A stretch of 7,750 nucleotides of DNA from an uncultured Lachnospiraceae bacterium (lineage in GTDB: Bacteria > Bacillota > Clostridia > Lachnospirales > Lachnospiraceae): positions 1 through 7,750 of the forward strand of contig CANPZR010000112.1 of NCBI GenBank assembly GCA_947589175.1, in the 5' to 3' direction. Positions 5,664-7,750 of this stretch are shown piece after piece (within the stretch, counting starts at the first letter, position 1; each line of letters starts with the position of its first letter). Below the pieces are notes generated by a model that was not told the DNA's origin, made no database searches, and saw nothing but the letters and a program-made list of their open reading frames with translations. The translations under genes and the position numbers were made by a program.

Positions 5664-6443
5664 ATGAAAAATTCAAACACATGGAAACCCCTGGAGATGG
5701 ACACCGAGCGGGAGCTTGTCAGCCACCGGAACCCCGGAGAAGAATTTCAGTTCTACCGGGCCGTGGCCGAGGGCCGCATAGGCGATGTGCAGGAGAACTG
5801 CCTGCGCGGCGCCTTTGAAAATCCGGACGGCGTCGGCCGCCTGTCCGACAACCCCCTGACCAATCTCCGATATCATTTTGTAGTGACCGCGGCTCTGATT
5901 ACGCGCTTTTGCATGGAAGGCGGCATGGCGCTAGAGGAGGCGTTCGGCCTCAGCGACGACTACATCCAGAAGATGGACCGGTGTACCAGCCTGGTCGAAA
6001 TCGTGCTGCTGCACGACCAGATGGTCCTCGACTACGCCGGGAGAATGCTCTCCCTGAAAAAGCGCGCCGCGTCCTCCAAGCAGGTGGCGGAGGCCATCGA
6101 CTACATCTATGTCCACATCATGGATCGCTTTACCGTAGAAGATCTGGCTAAAGAGATCTGCATCTCCCCTACCTACCTGTCCCGCATTTTCAAACAGGAA
6201 ATGGGCGTTTCCGTCAGCGAGTACATCCGCCAGCGGAAAATCGACATGGCGAAGAACCTTCTCCGGTACAGCGATTACAATCTGGTGGAGATCGCCAACA
6301 TGCTGTCCTATTCCTCGCAGAGCCACTTCATCCAGCACTTCCGCGCCCAGACCGGCATGACGCCCAAGGTCTACCGGGACCGCAATTACATGAACAACTG
6401 GGACGTGAACCGGACGCCGGATGAGGACCCCCGCAAGGGATGA
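5664..6443 (+). CDS. AraC-family transcriptional regulator
   Basis: DNA-binding regulator of 259 residues from ATG 5664 (ATG 5652 would add four). The C-terminal third is a typical AraC/XylS domain: the first helix-turn-helix is at about 157-181 (TVEDLAKEICISPTYLSRIF, then KQEMG) and the second at about 207-238 (LVEIANMLSYSSQSHFIQHF, then the signature TGMTPKVYR). The N-terminal part, about 25-125, is helical (FYRAVAEG, then NPLTNLRYHFVVTAALITRF), a domain common in clostridial AraC proteins. No cupin-type sugar-binding fold precedes it, and many relatives are longer, so the effector-sensing part is absent or different. The tail after the last helix is charged (NRTPDEDPRKG). It is divergent from the transport operon and is the best candidate for its control; its own promoter overlaps a repeat shared with the operon leader. 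It converges with the second GH94 gene, stops 11 nt apart. Family is firm; target and inducer are inference. Confidence 0.92.
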   Translation: MKNSNTWKPLEMDTERELVSHRNPGEEFQFYRAVAEGRIGDVQENCLRGAFENPDGVGRLSDNPLTNLRYHFVVTAALITRFCMEGGMALEEAFGLSDDYIQKMDRCTSLVEIVLLHDQMVLDYAGRMLSLKKRAASSKQVAEAIDYIYVHIMDRFTVEDLAKEICISPTYLSRIFKQEMGVSVSEYIRQRKIDMAKNLLRYSDYNLVEIANMLSYSSQSHFIQHFRAQTGMTPKVYRDRNYMNNWDVNRTPDEDPRKG

Positions 6444-6454
6444 TGAGCGATCTG

Positions 6455-7750
6455 TTACATAGTCAGCTCGATCTCCGTGACGTCCGTGAGAAGCTCCTCC
6501 GGCACATAATTTCCGGACACCTGGTTTCCGTTCACGGTCATTTTCGCGCAGCCGGACTCTTTTCCGTTCGGATTTACAATTTTAATATTCAATTTTCTTC
6601 CCCGGAAATCTTTCTGGATTTTTAACTCTTTCCAGTCCCTGGGAATGGAGGGATCTATTTTGAGGCCGTGCAGGTCCGGGCGCATGCCCAGGATTCCCTC
6701 CACGCATCCCACCATGACCGTGGACGCGGTTCCCGTGAGCCAGTGCACATGGGAGCGTCCCCCGTGAGGACTGGCCTTTCCCTCTGTAAACTGTCCATAA
6801 CAATAGGGCTCGATACCCCGGATTTCCGCCTTGTCGTTCTGCATCGAGGGGGCGTTCTCGCAAAAATATCCATAGGCTCTCTCGCCGTGTCCGAGCAGGG
6901 CTTCCGCCAGAATCAGCCAGCCCTGGGACTGGGAGAACACGCCCGCGTTTTCCTTCACGCCCGCATTGTAGATTACGGCCAGCGCGCCGTCAAAGGCGTG
7001 CGCATGGTAGGGCGGATCCATCAGAATCGCGCCGTAGGGCGTATTCAGCCTCTCATATACCTGCTCCATGGCAAGCTCCGCCTGCTCTTTGTCGGCAAGT
7101 CCGCTGATCACCGACCAGCTCTGCGGATTCAGCCACATATTCGCCTCTTTGTCGCCCCGCTCACCGATCGTCTCTCCCCGCTCCGTAAATCCGCGGATAA
7201 AGCGATCCTCGTTCCAGCAGAGCCGGTTCACCCTCTCCCGGAACAGCTCCTGGCGCTCCGCCAGCTCCTCCCTGTAGGCCCGGTCGCCCTTCTCCTCCGC
7301 AAAGCGCTTCAGAATGGTAAACGCATAGTAAAACTGGAAGGCCACGAAAGAGGACTCCCCGTCGGCGCCCAGGCGCAGACAGTCGTTCCAGTCCGCGTAC
7401 AGCCCCGCGGGCATTCCGTGGGGACCTAAGTGATTCATAGAGAAGTCAAGCGCGCGTTTCAAGTGCTCATAGACGGTTCCCTCTCCCTGGTTGGCAAAGG
7501 GAATCACCTCGTCCAGAAAAGCCGTGTTGCCCGTCTCCGCTATGTATTTGTACACCGTGGGGAAAAGCCACAGCGCGTCGTCGGCCCGGTACGCCGGATG
7601 CCCGGTCTCCCGCACATAGGATTCGTCCTCCGGCGTGTTCTCATGGCCGGGATTGTGGGTAAATTTTACCAAAGGCAGTCCGCCGCCGTGATTCACCTGC
7701 GCCGAGAGCATAAAGCGGATTTTCTCCGCCGCCTCCTCCGGCGCGAGATG
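6455..7750 (-). CDS. GH94 disaccharide phosphorylase, specificity uncertain (5' part lies beyond the right edge)
   Basis: Second cytosolic GH94 enzyme, expected to split a beta-glycoside with phosphate to a sugar 1-phosphate. The frame is open to the right edge, giving the last 431 residues of a protein probably near 800; the donor-subsite region lies outside. The ADWND motif is encoded at 7382-7396 with the expected catalytic Asp last. The acceptor motif KENAGVFSQSQGW and the phosphate-site HWLTGTAST are present, then a C-terminal beta domain (GLKIDPSIP to the TAA stop at 6457-6455). After ADWND it reads CLRLGADGESSFVAF, without the NCFS/PGESFQT loop of the first phosphorylase and closer to the short GGGESS form of chitobiose phosphorylase. 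FSQ replaces the FSH or FCH of better-known members. Laminaribiose, cellobionate, chitobiose or another short beta-glucoside are all possible. The two phosphorylases are therefore divergent paralogues, not a recent duplication. No terminator is seen after the stop; the transcript probably runs into the antisense of the AraC gene. Confidence 0.88.
   Translation of the reverse strand, partial: HLAPEEAAEKIRFMLSAQVNHGGGLPLVKFTHNPGHENTPEDESYVRETGHPAYRADDALWLFPTVYKYIAETGNTAFLDEVIPFANQGEGTVYEHLKRALDFSMNHLGPHGMPAGLYADWNDCLRLGADGESSFVAFQFYYAFTILKRFAEEKGDRAYREELAERQELFRERVNRLCWNEDRFIRGFTERGETIGERGDKEANMWLNPQSWSVISGLADKEQAELAMEQVYERLNTPYGAILMDPPYHAHAFDGALAVIYNAGVKENAGVFSQSQGWLILAEALLGHGERAYGYFCENAPSMQNDKAEIRGIEPYCYGQFTEGKASPHGGRSHVHWLTGTASTVMVGCVEGILGMRPDLHGLKIDPSIPRDWKELKIQKDFRGRKLNIKIVNPNGKESGCAKMTVNGNQVSGNYVPEELLTDVTEIELTM

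Noticed and set aside
1..7750. Mobile elements, CRISPR arrays, tRNA or rRNA genes, attachment sites
   Set aside because: No transposase or integrase frames, no regularly spaced repeats, and no tRNA- or rRNA-like sequences were recognised on either strand.

Overview
The window looks like a carbohydrate-utilisation locus from an anaerobic Gram-positive gut-type bacterium, most likely a clostridial Firmicute of the Lachnospiraceae kind. This rests on the style of the proteins (a lipoprotein solute-binding protein with a Ser/Gly/Asp/Glu linker, a cupin-less AraC regulator, GH94 phosphorylases), strong AGGAGG-type ribosome sites, and GC-rich genes separated by AT-rich control regions. No rRNA, tRNA, mobile element or CRISPR array is visible.

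Layout. (1) On the minus strand, read from about 5430 down to 1, lies a probable operon: a lipoprotein sugar-binding protein (5339-3951), a MalF/UgpA-type permease (3879-2908), a MalG/UgpE-type permease (2911-2078, 4-nt overlap) and a GH94 cellobiose phosphorylase (from 1916, running off the left edge). A compact GC hairpin sits between the binding protein and the first permease. A larger imperfect stem-loop sits between the second permease and the phosphorylase. (2) From 5340 to 5663 is an AT-rich divergent control region. It has a good extended -10 promoter for the regulator, a plausible promoter for the transport operon, and several dyads and direct repeats. (3) On the plus strand, 5664-6443 encodes an AraC-family regulator. 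(4) A second, different GH94 phosphorylase (minus strand, 6455 to the right edge) converges on the regulator, with only 11 nt between the stop codons.

Inferred function: a beta-glucoside disaccharide or short oligosaccharide (cellobiose/cellodextrin-like) is captured by the lipoprotein, imported through the two permeases with an ATPase encoded elsewhere, and split in the cytosol by inorganic phosphate to alpha-glucose 1-phosphate plus glucose. This saves one ATP relative to hydrolysis followed by phosphorylation. The second GH94 has a different acceptor-site loop and probably handles another linkage or acceptor. The AraC protein is the obvious candidate regulator of the divergent operon. The locus is largely of a known kind; the main points of interest are its regulatory sites and the unassigned specificity of the second phosphorylase.
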